Shown here in pieces: positions 27,134 to 38,631 of a stretch of DNA of 64,000 nt. Under the pieces are notes generated by a model. It saw only the letters and a list, made by a program, of their open reading frames with translations, was not told the DNA's origin and did not search any database. This stretch comes from Tyto alba (taxonomy: Eukaryota > Chordata > Aves > Strigiformes > Tytonidae), in contig NW_024881313.1 of NCBI RefSeq assembly GCF_018691265.1, positions 9,143,501-9,207,500 of the forward strand, given 5' to 3'. The translations under genes were made by a program, and so were the position numbers. Numbering within the stretch: position 1 is the stretch's first letter; every line of letters begins with the position of its first letter.

Positions 27134-27456
27134 CTGCTCCATCGTGGTCCCCCTCTCACAGGAGACAGTCCTCCACAAACTTTCTCCGACTTTAATTCCT
27201 CCCATGAGCCGCAGCGTTCCCCACACTGCTCCGTCATGGGTCACTAACTTCCTCTGACTGGATTCCCTCCCACGGCTGCAGCCCTTCCCGAGCTGCTCCG
27301 GCGTGGGACTCCCCCGCATGCTGCAATCCTCCCAGCACTGAATTACAGCAGCAGGGCTGCCTTTTCCCATGAGATCCCAGCCTTCTTCGGGCACAGAACC
27401 TTGATCAGGCGAGCAGGAGCAACAGGCCATAAATCAATGTCTGCTCCACCGTAGAT
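27134..27456 (-). repeat. Minisatellite of TGCTCC units inside the LTR
   Basis: CTGCTCC followed by two variable bases and C(A/G)TGG or CGTAG occurs four times, at 27134, 27226, 27293 and 27441 (plus-strand reading). The second and third copies lie in an imperfect 68-bp tandem duplication, each unit starting CCTCCCA (27198 and 27266). Similar repeat arrays are known in avian ERV LTRs. Copy number probably varies between insertions. Confidence 0.7.
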
Positions 27457-27630
27457 CTTCATGGGTGGCCGGGGAGGGGTCTCCCTGCCATCTCACCACA
27501 GGATACAGGGGGGTCTCTGCTCTGGCACCTCCCCCCTCCTTTCTTCCTCTGTTCCTCCACTGACCTTGGTGTTCATGCAGCTGCAGCAACTCCTCCTCAC
27601 AAGTCCAACTGCTCCTCACCACGTCCCTTC

Positions 27631-27637
27631 TTAAATA
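27631..27637 (-). promoter_or_regulatory. LTR TATA-like box
   Basis: TTAAATA on the plus strand reads TATTTAA in the LTR sense strand, about 158 bases from the LTR 5' end and about 23 bases downstream of a CCAAT box. It is probably the core promoter of the retroviral transcript, firing leftward. Confidence 0.6.
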
Positions 27638-27659
27638 CGTTATCGCAGAGGCGCAGCCG

Positions 27660-27664
27660 ATTGG
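27660..27664 (-). promoter_or_regulatory. LTR CCAAT box
   Basis: ATTGG on the plus strand reads CCAAT in the LTR sense strand (context GAGCCAATCGG). Slightly upstream lies CAGCTGACGTGG, which contains a TGACGT half-site of the CRE/ATF kind. Spacing to the TATA-like box suits a class II promoter. Confidence 0.55.
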
Positions 27665-30553
27665 CTCAATTTCCCAAACAGAAGTGGAGCTGACGTGGAG
27701 CTGGGGGAGCTTCGAGAAGCTTCTCACAGAGGGGCTGCCCCGATAGCCCCCTCCCCTGCCACCAAAAAACTCCACCACTCACTCAACCCAGGACACCTAC
27801 CATGACTGGCTTCTCAAAGTGAAAATTTTGTTAGTCATGAAGACTGATAAAGATCCCAGCATGGGCAATTGCTGTGTTGGCTGCACTATTCAAATAAATA
27901 AAATATTCAAATATATTAATTCTGGTAACCACCATTATTTATGACCACCTCACAATGACAAAAGAGAAGAAATGTGATTTGTTCCCAAGTTTGCTGACAA
28001 ATATGAGAGGAAATATTTTTTTAAACTAGATATGAAAGGACAGCATATTCCAGGTGAATGAGGAATAGGCAAAATGTCTCCTCCTTTCAGATATGTTTCT
28101 ACAAGTTTTTTTTTTTATTATTATTTTTAATTCATGCTGACAAGCATACACTGAACCTACCAGATAAATATTTTACTCAGATTTTATGCTGTCACTGACA
28201 TGTTTGCACAGCAAGAATCAAGTCTGCTCCTTGTTTTCAGGGCATGCCAAAGCAAGTGCCAACCTACACAGCTCTGCTCTTCTGAGGGCAGACTTTTCTC
28301 TGATGCCTATCCCTGGCAGGTACAGTGGGGCAGGGCTGCAGCAAATAGATAATTAGTTGTCAATTGTGTAGCCTAGCAAATCAAATGCAACCAGTGCAAA
28401 GGGGCAGCTGCCTATGTGATCGTGGCATTTTGGTATTCAACAGTCTGCCAGTGGGAAAATGGCTGCAGCTGCAGGAACTGGGTAAGTAGGTTCCTCCTGC
28501 CCAGAGCCTTCTCTGCATTATAGCAGGGCTGGGGACAGTCAGCACAGGCCCTGGGCTCATAGGATTTTTACCTATCTTGTTATTAACCATAACTGCATTT
28601 TACCAAGCCAAAAAGAGGATTTGCATGAATTATTACTCAGTGCTGAATAATTTTCTGAATCGATCATAAATTCCAGGGCTTCATGTAGCAGTTGCTAGTT
28701 ACTGGGTAACTTTTTAAAACATGTGGTAGGCTCCTGTTCAGATGGGATTTTATAGCAATTTGATCTAGAAATGTGATACCGCAGGTTTGATACCAAATGT
28801 ACACATAGGAGGTTAGGATACAGGGAGTCCTCAGTTATGTAAAGTTACTCTTTATAATTTTAAGTAAGTAGTTAAGGTACAAACTGGTAACCTACAGAGA
28901 GTTTTGTTCAGATGACTGGCTGATTCAACAACAGTTGGAAAAGACATTTCATAAGCACCACTGGATATTGCATCTAGCAGAACTTTTGTGCTTTTCTATT
29001 TAGAATAGCAGCACCTTCAGCTATTGGTGCCAGGTACTTTTTATCCTTTTATTAGCTGTTCTCTCTTCCCCTCAGCTGCTTTCAAACACCTTTAGTAACT
29101 GAACACAAGACAGGCAGTTCCTGAGAGACCAGTGGCATGATAATAACCAGCTCTTTATTAGGATGAGACAAAGCTAGAAGATAGAGTCAGTTACTGGCAC
29201 TGAAATGTTAGTACAAGGCACTACTAAGCCATATCTGTTTAATCCAGAGATCTTCCAGTCAAACAAAAAGCAGGTTCATGTGCTGCTGATGCAGAGAAAC
29301 ATGAATCACAAACTTTGCTGGCAAGCTTTTCGTTACCTTGGCACAGTCCAAGACATGTCCAAATTATGAAATAATTGGGAGCTAATTTTCTTGGAAGAAA
29401 AGAAAATTGTCAGGGAGGGTGTTGTGTTGGAGAATGGCAGTAACGCAGTACTTTGCTTCAGGTGTTACATGCACAGTCAGTGCTGCACCTTCCTTGGAGC
29501 TCTGGAGAATGACAAATCCACCAGGCAACACTCAGCGTGTCAGTAATATCTGGTGTGTTGGGTGGATGGGGTCAAGGGAAATGCTAATTGCTCCACTGTG
29601 GTGGGCAGTGGGGAACACTTTAGTAACAACAGCAGATTATTGCTCAGTCTATTGGTAGTGCATCAAGAGACTATTAGACCATTCACTGAGATCAAGCCTT
29701 ACACAAGATTAGCATAAACAGTATAAACTCCAGTATTGCAAGTGCACAGATAAATAAGACTATAGCTAAAATGCCTTGTAACGGTAATGCTTTTTTTTTA
29801 ATACTCACACTGATTTGTTTCCTCAGACTTGTTTTGGTTCTAGCTTGACATCAGCATCCTTCAAATCATTCTCTTAGGCACTTGATACGAGAGGTTTTTT
29901 CAAAGGATTTTGCATTTAAAGCTTGAAATCAGTGGGAAACAAACATTTGTGATGTCACCCAGACTCAAATTCAAATGCTTCAATATAGCGCTACAAATTC
30001 CAAAGAGCCGCAGCACTTTCACAGAGTATTTTGTGATTTTTTTAAGAAAACTGATTTTGAAGAATAAAAATCCTCTGCCATCTATTTCAACATCTATACA
30101 TTTATTGACATTTTCCATGAAGAAAAGTATCTTTTACATTTTTTGAGTGACACAAACTGCCAGCTAGACATCATACTGTTGTATTTATTTCTAAAATTGA
30201 CCTCTAAAAATAATTCATATGCATTTATGTGTAAATTTATATGCACGTGAGCAAAGAACTACATTAAAATGGCAGTCACAAGCAGAATGGCAGACACTTG
30301 GGCAATGTTTGTGAGTCATTCTGGGATATTAAGGAAATTGTTCAAAATAGTGGGAATAGCCTAATAAGTCAAAAGACTCATTCTCTCTCAAAAAAATATA
30401 TGTAAATATATACTTAACATAGGGGTTTTTCCTGTTTGTGTTATCACTATACATATTCTTCCTCCTTGGAATTACCTTTTTTCCAATTTGAGATCCCAAG
30501 CAGTCATCCCTGAGCAACAAAAATCACTCGGAAAATATCAGGTTTTGCATCAG

Positions 30554-30578
30554 TTTACTTACTTTACTTACTTTATAT
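30554..30578. repeat. Short TTTACTTAC tandem repeat
   Basis: A nine-base TTTACTTAC unit is repeated twice and followed by a partial third copy. Simple tandem repeat without visible role. Confidence 0.75.
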
Positions 30579-31404
30579 AATAGCATCTATATAATTTCAA
30601 GGAACATATTTACCTGCGAATTGCTCAGTAAACTGTGTCCACACACAAAAATCTTTCTTTTGAGTCCCTTTCATTGTGTAGCTGTATCAAACATAACAAT
30701 TATGGGATCTGTAGAGGATACAGTGAACCGATTTCAAGGATTCAGGAAGATGTAGTGGTAACAGGTGAATAAAATAATTCAAGAGCAGCCTTTAGTGAGA
30801 CTTCCACATGCACCCATTCTAGTTGCTGTCAGCACAGCAGGAGCTTTGCTTCTGCTCAAAAAATGTCTGTCCCCTTGTTTGGCCAGGGAGAGACCATTCA
30901 CAACTCATATCAGAGGCCTCTGAAGCTCCCTCTTTCTCACCTCAGTAGCCCTGGAAGGCTGTGATGATACAGCTTAAGTAAACTTGTCTCTGACAAGAAC
31001 TCATATATAAAGACATGAATCATTATGCGCCAATTTTCAGTTAAAATGTTTAACAGAGATAACACTTTTCCATTGTTTGTTTTTCATTCTGCAAAATATT
31101 CTGGGCCAAACAAACCTTTAATGACTCTAAATAAATGTTCTTTATTTCTGGAGCTGACATGACAACATGTTATCAGTATGCTTATATTTTCTTTATGCTA
31201 GCTGTTGATTTGAAAGCATGAGAGGAAATATGCTATGCAGAGAAGCATCTCAGATTTGTTTTCCCTCCTCCTTTTTTTGACTTAGACAGAACACACATCT
31301 CTGCTGCAGAACTTAATTCCATCACATAATGCAGAGACTTTCAGGAACTCTTTACCAGATTGGGTTGCTGATAAAAGCATATGAATACCACAGCCCACAG
31401 GGCT

Positions 31405-31418
31405 CTGCACCGGTGCAG
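31405..31418. repeat. Perfect 14-bp palindrome with CpG
   Basis: CTGCACCGGTGCAG equals its own reverse complement. Three further CpGs follow within about 45 bases (TCGTT, TTCGCC, TACGCC), an unusual local CpG cluster in AT-rich, CpG-poor DNA. Confidence 0.75.
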
Positions 31419-32169
31419 TCTACTCTTTCACTGTCGTTTTCGCCTACGCCTAACACATGATGGGGAGATACAGAGAAAGTGACTGAAGTTTTCAGAGGGA
31501 CCTAGATTGCTGTTACATCAAAGTTTCAGTAATGCAGGCTGGAGTGAAGCTTATAATAAACTAATTCAGGAGCTTTAGTCTCTAAACGTGACCTCAATGC
31601 AGATAATTTTTCTTTATTTTTGTATTCCAGACATTTTGCTTTCTGTTAATTAAACAATAGCTGTATTGGCCATACAGTCATACAGCTATCCCTGACAGCC
31701 ATAACTCTTTTCTTTGACCTCTGAAGAAAATCTTGAAGGTTCAACTTCTCTGCTCTCAAACTTCATTCACTTACAGGGGATGAAGTCTCCATACTGCAAT
31801 CTCCAGACAACATCCAAAGATCAGCATCAGCAGAGTGAATCACTAGACCACACAGTACAGAAAAAAACTGTGCAGTTAGTCCCGATTTAGTGGTTCCACT
31901 CCCTACACAAACCAAGGGAATTAAAGTATAAATATATATATAGCCATACAGTCCCATCAACAAACAGTAAGAGATTAAAAACTAGTCTTTCCTCCCTCAC
32001 TGAAGACAAAAAGCTTAGAAATCTGAACAAAACCCCACCAAATAGGCAAAAGATCAAATACATCAAACAGAATTATGAATTCTACCCCCCATCTCCTGTG
32101 TGATAAAGCTCAAGAGGCTGTTTTAACATGTGTCAGACATTGCTGAGCTTCTGGAGAGGTGGCCATCAT

Positions 32170-32205
32170 GGTACGGTACGGTATGGTACTGTACTGTACT
32201 GTACC
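32170..32205. repeat. GTAC pentamer array forming a long palindrome
   Basis: Seven tandem 5-base units: four of GGTAC type (the third reads GGTAT) then three TGTAC, closed by C. Because GTAC is self-complementary and the first base switches from G to T halfway, the 36 bases form a near-perfect inverted repeat from GGTAC to GTACC. It can form a hairpin or cruciform. Confidence 0.9.
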
Positions 32206-34346
32206 ACCCCTCAGTTATCTCTGCTTTAACCACAGCTGCAAGGAAAGACCACTTTTTATTTATGAGGTTGTTTATGCCAGCTACCAGTGCCAGCTGGAAT
32301 CTCCTCAGGGCAATTATGATTTCTCCTTTATGTCACCTGTAACCAGTAAGGCATACAGGTGTAATTCAGTAGAGGACTCTCAGAACCTGATCCAGGCAGG
32401 CATTCAATATTGAAGTGAACTTTTGACTTTAATCAGGAAAGTTAAGCAAGTGCTGGCTTCCAGTGAGTAAAAACTCCTCCAGTAGTTTGTATCAAAACAC
32501 ACTAGCCCCAGCACAGCATTGCACCTTTGCTTTTGACTAAATGGAAAGATTTCTGCCATATCACTTGTGCCAACATGTTTCAAACCAGCCTTGCAGAAAA
32601 TTGCCACAACAACAACAGGAAATGAAAGCCTGCTGTCTACTCTTCACTAGATTTTTAAGACTTCAATGTATTTATGATGAAGCAAACTGGTCGCTCAGTC
32701 CCCTTTGCCAGAGGTGCCAAACACAAAGTATTTCCAAATACACACAGAGTTTAGTTTATCAACACAAGAACTGTACTCTAATGTGGGACTTCAAGCTGCC
32801 AACAAGAAACAAGTGGTAAGAAAGTATGATTTAAAATACCGTGAATCTAGCCCAAATTGTAAATTAAACAGCAGCTTTGGTAGTTTTCAATAGCACTGTG
32901 CAGACCACGTATTCCTCCTTTTTGTTGACCTGCAACACAAGCAGCCACGGCATTGCACCTTTGCTTTTTCTTCTTCTTCTGTTGTTAGCACTCTGCACAA
33001 AAGATGACCAGGGTGCAATCAACCGGCCTTGGGGGTGAGCAGTAGATCCACTGAATCCAACATCTCTTAAATCATACCTTTAACGAACAAGCCTGGCAGA
33101 GAAATGTCTTAGAAATGTGATGTGATTGTATAAATGATACCGTGGCAGCATTTTTTTTTAATTTCCTTCTTGTTATTTGCTTGGGCAGAGGCTGATCTGT
33201 GTGCCAAAGGCTCCTTTCTGTGCAGAAGCCCCCAAGATGATCTGGCTGTAAGCTAACAAGCTGATTGCAAAGGAAAATTTTACATTCCCCTTTTGACTAA
33301 ATTGAGAGACTACACACATTTTCCGCTATAGTTTGTTTATGATGTAAATGATGGCTTAAGCATTGTTCTTTACTGAAAATAGTCCAGCTGCTCATAATCT
33401 GGCATTGATTTTCAGTGCATATTTTGCAACTTTTAAATACATTCTTGGCAAGAAAGTTTGAAATTTTAGCCTATGATATTAAAATCTGTAACTGGACTTG
33501 AACGTGGAAACAATTTTCCAAGTCTTCAATCCGCTCCATTTTGGTCCTGGATGAATGAGAACATTACATTTGAGCCATCAGCAGGTGTAAAGTGTACCAC
33601 AGCTCCAGCAGCGTCATTTTTCTGAAGCCATTTCTGAAAACAGGGGAGCCTGTGGCTTGCTGTGGCAGTGTGCATCTTTGGGTTTGCTCTCCCAGTTTGT
33701 GAACAAACTATCACATTGTGTAGTTTGGAATTTTGGATGATTCCTTATTAATGCACTAAAATATCTGTAGTTTTTCAAATATTTAACCCTCACTCAGTTT
33801 TATCATTCAGTGCAATCTCTTCATACCTATGCCTAATCAATAAAACTAAAACTTAAAAGCAAAAAGAAAAGCACTTTTATGCTGCTAATGATGGCTAAAG
33901 CTGCTAATACTCTGAATGCAAGCTACAATTTGGACTCTCCTGAATTACAACCATTAAGGTTTTAAGTAGCAGACTTATCTCTTTGCTGATATTGAAGTTA
34001 GCATGAGTTTCAGATACTCAGGGCAAGATATTTGGACAGTATCCTTCATTTACAGCTGTGAATAATAAAGATCTGGACACACATCCACCACTACACCAAA
34101 TTACACTTCTGTGAGAAAAATAAACTAAAAATATATCTGAAAATCATTGTGCTATAGTACTATCCTGTTTCCCTCCCTCAAGACACTTAAAATGCCAGTC
34201 TGAATTTTAATGGAATGAATTTGTTTACACAGAGTTTGGACATGATGGAGTTCAAAGATCCAACAACAGAGTCCTGAAAAATATCAGAGAAGGTATTATA
34301 TTTCTGGTTTGAAAAGACTGCTGGTATAATGTGTCAGTCTTCTCAT

Positions 34347-34364
34347 AAAAAAAAAAAAAAAAAA
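34347..34364. repeat. A18 homopolymer
   Basis: Eighteen consecutive A. No retroposed sequence is recognisable upstream of it. Confidence 0.9.
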
Positions 34365-35849
34365 CAAACCTCTATTTGTATATATCTTATTGAAAAAAAC
34401 ACTACACTGTAATACCAAAAAGAGAGTAGCTATTCAAACTGGACCCTTTGCAAGCATTTTGTATGGCAGTTAGGATGGAAATAACCATTAAATTCTGACC
34501 CAATAGGTACAATTTTATTACTCTTTTGAAGTCACAAATCAAGTAAGTAGCAAAGGCAGCCTGCCCTGACAGCAGTGGAAGGGGAAGAGGCAAGGTTTGC
34601 CTATCAGCACATCATTAATATGGATTTTTCTTTAGTCTGAACTAAAGAACATTCAGGTGTTTTTTTTATCCAGAGGTGGGTGATATTAACTGAAAGATTT
34701 CTGTTGACTTCATTAGGTTTTATATTTAATCCTTAAGAAAGAGCGAGTTTTGCCAGAAGTTGAGAACCTTGGGTTTTTTCCTCCCTCTTGCTCTCTGCTC
34801 CAAGTAAGCAGCAGCTGACGGAAATAGGCTGAAAGCCTGAGTTCAATTTCAAGTTAATGCAATTTTTGGTTTGATTGGATTTCCACCAGCAGATAACTTT
34901 GTCCCACCATCCCTTTCTACAATAGCTTTGACACAATATTGCCTCATTTGATCTCACTGTCAAAGCGCATATGGCTTCATTTAGTAAATGTGAACTGCTA
35001 GGGATGGAGGACATCTTTGGATACCTCCTGGTGTCAAACTAGACCAGGGCTTGGACTCAAGATTTCTGGTCATAAGCGTTACGTGCATGTTGACTCACAT
35101 ACTGGCATGGACCTGGAGTGGACAGCTGGTTCATGAGGCAAAGAGCTCAGACATGGGAAGACTTGGGAGTCCTCACTCCACTCCTGCTCTCACAGACACT
35201 ATAAAGGGGCCTGTGCAGCCTGGCCCAGGAGACGGCCCCATGCTTGGGTACTCTTGCCAAAATCAGTATCTCACCATGCAAAGGACTGAAATTTGTGCTG
35301 GGTGGGTGATACCAAGAATGCAGGCTTTTCTCCACCACGGACTAATGTCAAGAAATATATCACCCTTAATCAGAGATGACCTCAAAAGATTGTAGCTTAA
35401 TTTTACTTCCAACATAAGATGGAATGAAAATTTAGGTTATGAAATGTTCAAGATGTTAAATGAGATTTCAGTTTGGGTTAGCCGCATAATGGGAAAACAA
35501 GGATAATTTAGCATTTACAAAAAAAGCTTGTCATGTTTTGTTTCCTTCTACCAACATTAGCCAGGGAGGTTTGCATCTTGCTTGCATGCAGAGTCTGGGG
35601 AGAAAGAAGAATGGAAAGGTTCCACGTTTGGCCTCTTTCTCACCATGATGAACATCAGTAATGGATCAATTTCCTTCTCTTTGAAACCATTGTACTCTGC
35701 TGAGCAGATGTACGATAGTGCAAGCACCAAGAAATATGATAATAACCCTATGGGATTCTATATAACCCATTAATTTTATGGGTGCTTTCCCATAAATACC
35801 AGATAGCCAGTTGAATTCTAAACTGATTGTGTGTATTGGTTTTAACTTA

Positions 35850-36240
35850 CTCCCTCCTTCTTCACTCCATTCATCTCCTGCTCCTGTTGCTCTCTCAGGT
35901 CTGTTTGACAACTTCTGTTCTATCTCTGTATTTCTCCTCCACACTTTTTGTGCATAATTGGATTACTGTTTTTTCAAGTATTTGAATATTTTTCCTCTTC
36001 TATTTTCTCATCCTGTTATAATTCCCTAGACTTGGTTTCATTCTCATAGTTCATGCAACATTTTATTTCCTAGTTGGTAGTTTTCTTTGCACCTCTGTTT
36101 CTTCTCTTCCCCCTACTCACTCAATAATGTTCCTCCAAAGGCTGGTTCCTGATTCTGAACTTTATTCCAATATCTCTTCTCCTTTATCACTGCCTTATCA
36201 CAGTGTGAGCAATAGTTTCCAAGCAACTCTCAGAAGTTTT
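35850..36240. other. Pyrimidine-rich block (plus strand)
   Basis: The plus strand is strongly biased to C and T over about 390 bases, with many TCTTCT, CTCC and TTTCCT runs but no clean repeat unit. It may be an old degenerate simple repeat or the trace of a strand-asymmetric process such as transcription. Confidence 0.5.
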
Positions 36241-38579
36241 AAAGAGGTACTTTTCCTTCAAAATTACATCACATCTGTATTTGAACTTCCACAGAGTGCC
36301 ACCTCTTCTAATCAGAGAGGGGGGAAAAGGATAAAAGTTTATTTTGAATGGAAACTATATTATTTTAACTGCACCAGATTCCTTGGAAAGTATAACCAGC
36401 TAATATCTGTGAAATGCTTCCAGCATTAAGAAAGCGTGCCAGAATTGAAAAGCGTGAGATGAACATGAACAGATTTGGAGCTGCCCTGCAATAATTACAA
36501 ATGCTGAATGATGACCTGCCTATTGGAATAGTTACTGAGCAGATAGATTGGGTTTGTTTATTAGTGGGAAAAAACAGTTAGGAGAGAAAAAAATAGGGAC
36601 AGGTAAGTCACTTTTCTCTGGACAACGGAAGATTGTTCAGAGACCATAACAGGACAAGAAAAAGCCTTGGTAGCAAGGGGTAGTAGTGGTTTTAAAAACA
36701 GAATGTTCTCAAGTAGGAGGATTATCCTGGGAACAAGACTGAGACAAAGGCACCCTTTCCTTTGGTTGTCTGAAGAAGTCAAGCCTGGCTGCCAGCCTGG
36801 ACCTGGTCAGGACCCAACTGTGATTACAAAGAGTTAAAACTTTAATCAATCCCATTGAGTTAAAGCTGAGAACGTGTCTCTGCAGGACCCAAGGGTTCTT
36901 TTGCAGTCACTTTTGTGATTTTTGTCTGAGCCAATTCAAGAGCAAAATCTCATAGTTTCAGTTGACTTATTCATCTGAGTATTTCAAATATTCCAAAGCT
37001 CCCTAAAGTAGTTTTAACACTGCTTTTAAGCTTTCTTATTAGTATAGAGTGGCCAGTGTCTTTCCCACAAGAAATTTCCCTTAAATGCTCAAACTCAGGC
37101 AAAGAATTTCTGTGTTCATGCCAGTAGTCCCTCTCCATGCACAGAGCATGAAGACAAAGCTAAAAAGAAATCATCCCTTGGAAAAAAAAACCTCTTGCAA
37201 AATTATTGTTAAAGAATATTTAACAGAGCACAGAAAAGCCATGTGAGCATAGTCCAGCCAGAGAGTTATGCATATTTTTCAGATTTTTAATGCCTTCTCT
37301 GATGAACCTTAAAAATCTCAGTTCTCCATTAGCATCCAACCTTTGAGTCAGCAATCAAGAGGGAATAATTCAGAACTGACATCACAGGCAACTTCACAGT
37401 TTAATGTCAGCGGATGACAAGGAAGGGAGAGACTTGCATCAGGTTTTCATCAAACTGTGTTTAGAACTGATCATGGGTTTCTAAACATAGGTCTGACCGG
37501 TCCCACATTTGGCACCAAGTGCAGCCTTTCACAGCCTGCCCTGGAAGGGATTTTTGTGACTTGATTTCTTCCTTGTCAGATGCCGTAACCATTTTTAGGT
37601 GACTAATGAATATTTTAATCTGATTTTCTAATCTCTAAGTATGTCACATGCCAAAGAATAATAAGATATGGAGAGTATGTTACAAAGTTGATGATTTCAT
37701 TGAAAATCGTAATCCCTTGCCAAATTTCACTGTAGTTCTAAACACAATATGCCAAAAATATCAGACAAACAGGCATCAGAATGATTAATTTCACCACTAT
37801 TTCCTTTTCTCTCTCAGATTGACCACTGAGGCCACTAAACTGGCATGCATAAGCATACACTTTGCACATGTTAACTGAAGAGTTTGTCAACAAATTACAT
37901 TCCTTTCTCCATTAGTTGGTCTTTGGTCAGCCATCTTAAGCTATTATACAAGAATTAGTATCAGATGACTGGTTTGCTTTTACGTTTCCATCCATGCCAA
38001 ACTGAAATATGTAAAGAAGATTCACAATGGAAAGGGTCTGATGTAGAGACTTTAGTTCACTGTATCAAAATACTCTTGAGCATATCTTGGATCCAGAACC
38101 ATTTTAGATGCTTCTAGTTTTTTGATGTTTTTTTCATCTAATATCTTACCTGTAGATTATAACTAATAATTCATAAAATAAGAGGTTTTCATATCTATGT
38201 CCTGCCCACTGGTATACAGTTGCAAATGTTACTAATATCAGCTGAAGTTTCATCTACTTTCCAAAGAATGAAGTGTAACTTCTGTCAATAGACATCTCAT
38301 GGCAAGTTTAAGTAGCAACATTAAACTGATAGACAGCTCAGGTTCAGAATAAAGATTTGAAATGTGTATGGAATTACCTTTTCTTCCACAGAACAAAACC
38401 CATGTTTTTTTCCAGAGCAGCAAGTGCAATCCTATCTTCTATTTAAAACATGCAGTTTTTTATCCCACTTTTTCACTTACACTTTTCTATAAGGTCCTTT
38501 AATCCATTTCACCGAAAAGGGAGTTTAGCAAGTGTGGCACATATCAAACTTTCTGATAGAGAGACAGATTTCCTGTTTT

Positions 38580-38580
<1 letters not shown>

Positions 38581-38608
<28 letters not shown>
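38581..38608. repeat. T28 homopolymer
   Basis: Twenty-eight consecutive T, the longest homopolymer in the window, 23 bases from the 3' end of a minus-strand CR1. CR1 elements normally end in octamer repeats and not in poly(A), so the tract is probably independent of the element. Confidence 0.9.
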
Positions 38609-38612
<4 letters not shown>

Positions 38613-38631
38613 AGTGAATGCAAAACTATTT

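Larger units (their letters stand above)
26725..27795 (-). mobile_element. Solo LTR of an avian endogenous retrovirus
   Basis: A 1071-bp LTR on the minus strand. It begins TGTCCTGGG (complement of 27795 leftward) and ends CCACAACA (complement of 26732-26725), so it has the TGT...ACA termini usual for LTRs. The body is GC- and CpG-rich against an AT-rich flank. Read on the minus strand it has a CCAAT box, a TATA-like box, a repeated TGCTCC..CGTGG minisatellite, and an AATAAA signal near the 3' end. Flanks CCTTC (26720-26724) and CCTAC (27796-27800) match at four of five positions and may be a decayed 5-bp target duplication. No primer-binding site, polypurine tract, gag, pol or env lies beside it, so it is a solo LTR left by recombination. 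Short open frames inside it are incidental. The ERV class is not assigned: a 5-bp duplication would suggest an ERVL-like element, but this is inference. Confidence 0.85.
27796..38580. other. Unique AT-rich non-coding DNA
   Basis: No gene or transposon is recognisable. Frames up to 114 codons (35051-35395, plus) match nothing I know. Inside are a 14-bp palindrome at 31405, a GTAC pentamer palindrome at 32170, an A18 tract at 34347 and a pyrimidine-rich block at 35.85-36.24 kb. The stretch 33.16-33.48 kb has the look of conserved non-coding DNA, which cannot be tested here. Confidence 0.65.

Noticed and set aside
27032..27430. 132-codon and neighbouring open frames in the LTR
   Set aside because: They lie wholly inside the LTR, in GC-rich sequence with few stops and with minisatellite repeats; LTRs are non-coding here.
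26725..27795. Part of a full provirus
   Set aside because: No second LTR, primer-binding site, polypurine tract or gag-pol-env remnants flank it; it is a solo LTR.
30554..30578. TTTACTTAC repeats as a regulatory array
   Set aside because: Under three units of simple AT-rich sequence; nothing beyond a microsatellite is supported.
35051..35395. 114-codon plus-strand open frame
   Set aside because: No family resemblance and an antisense frame covers the same stretch; no supporting signals.
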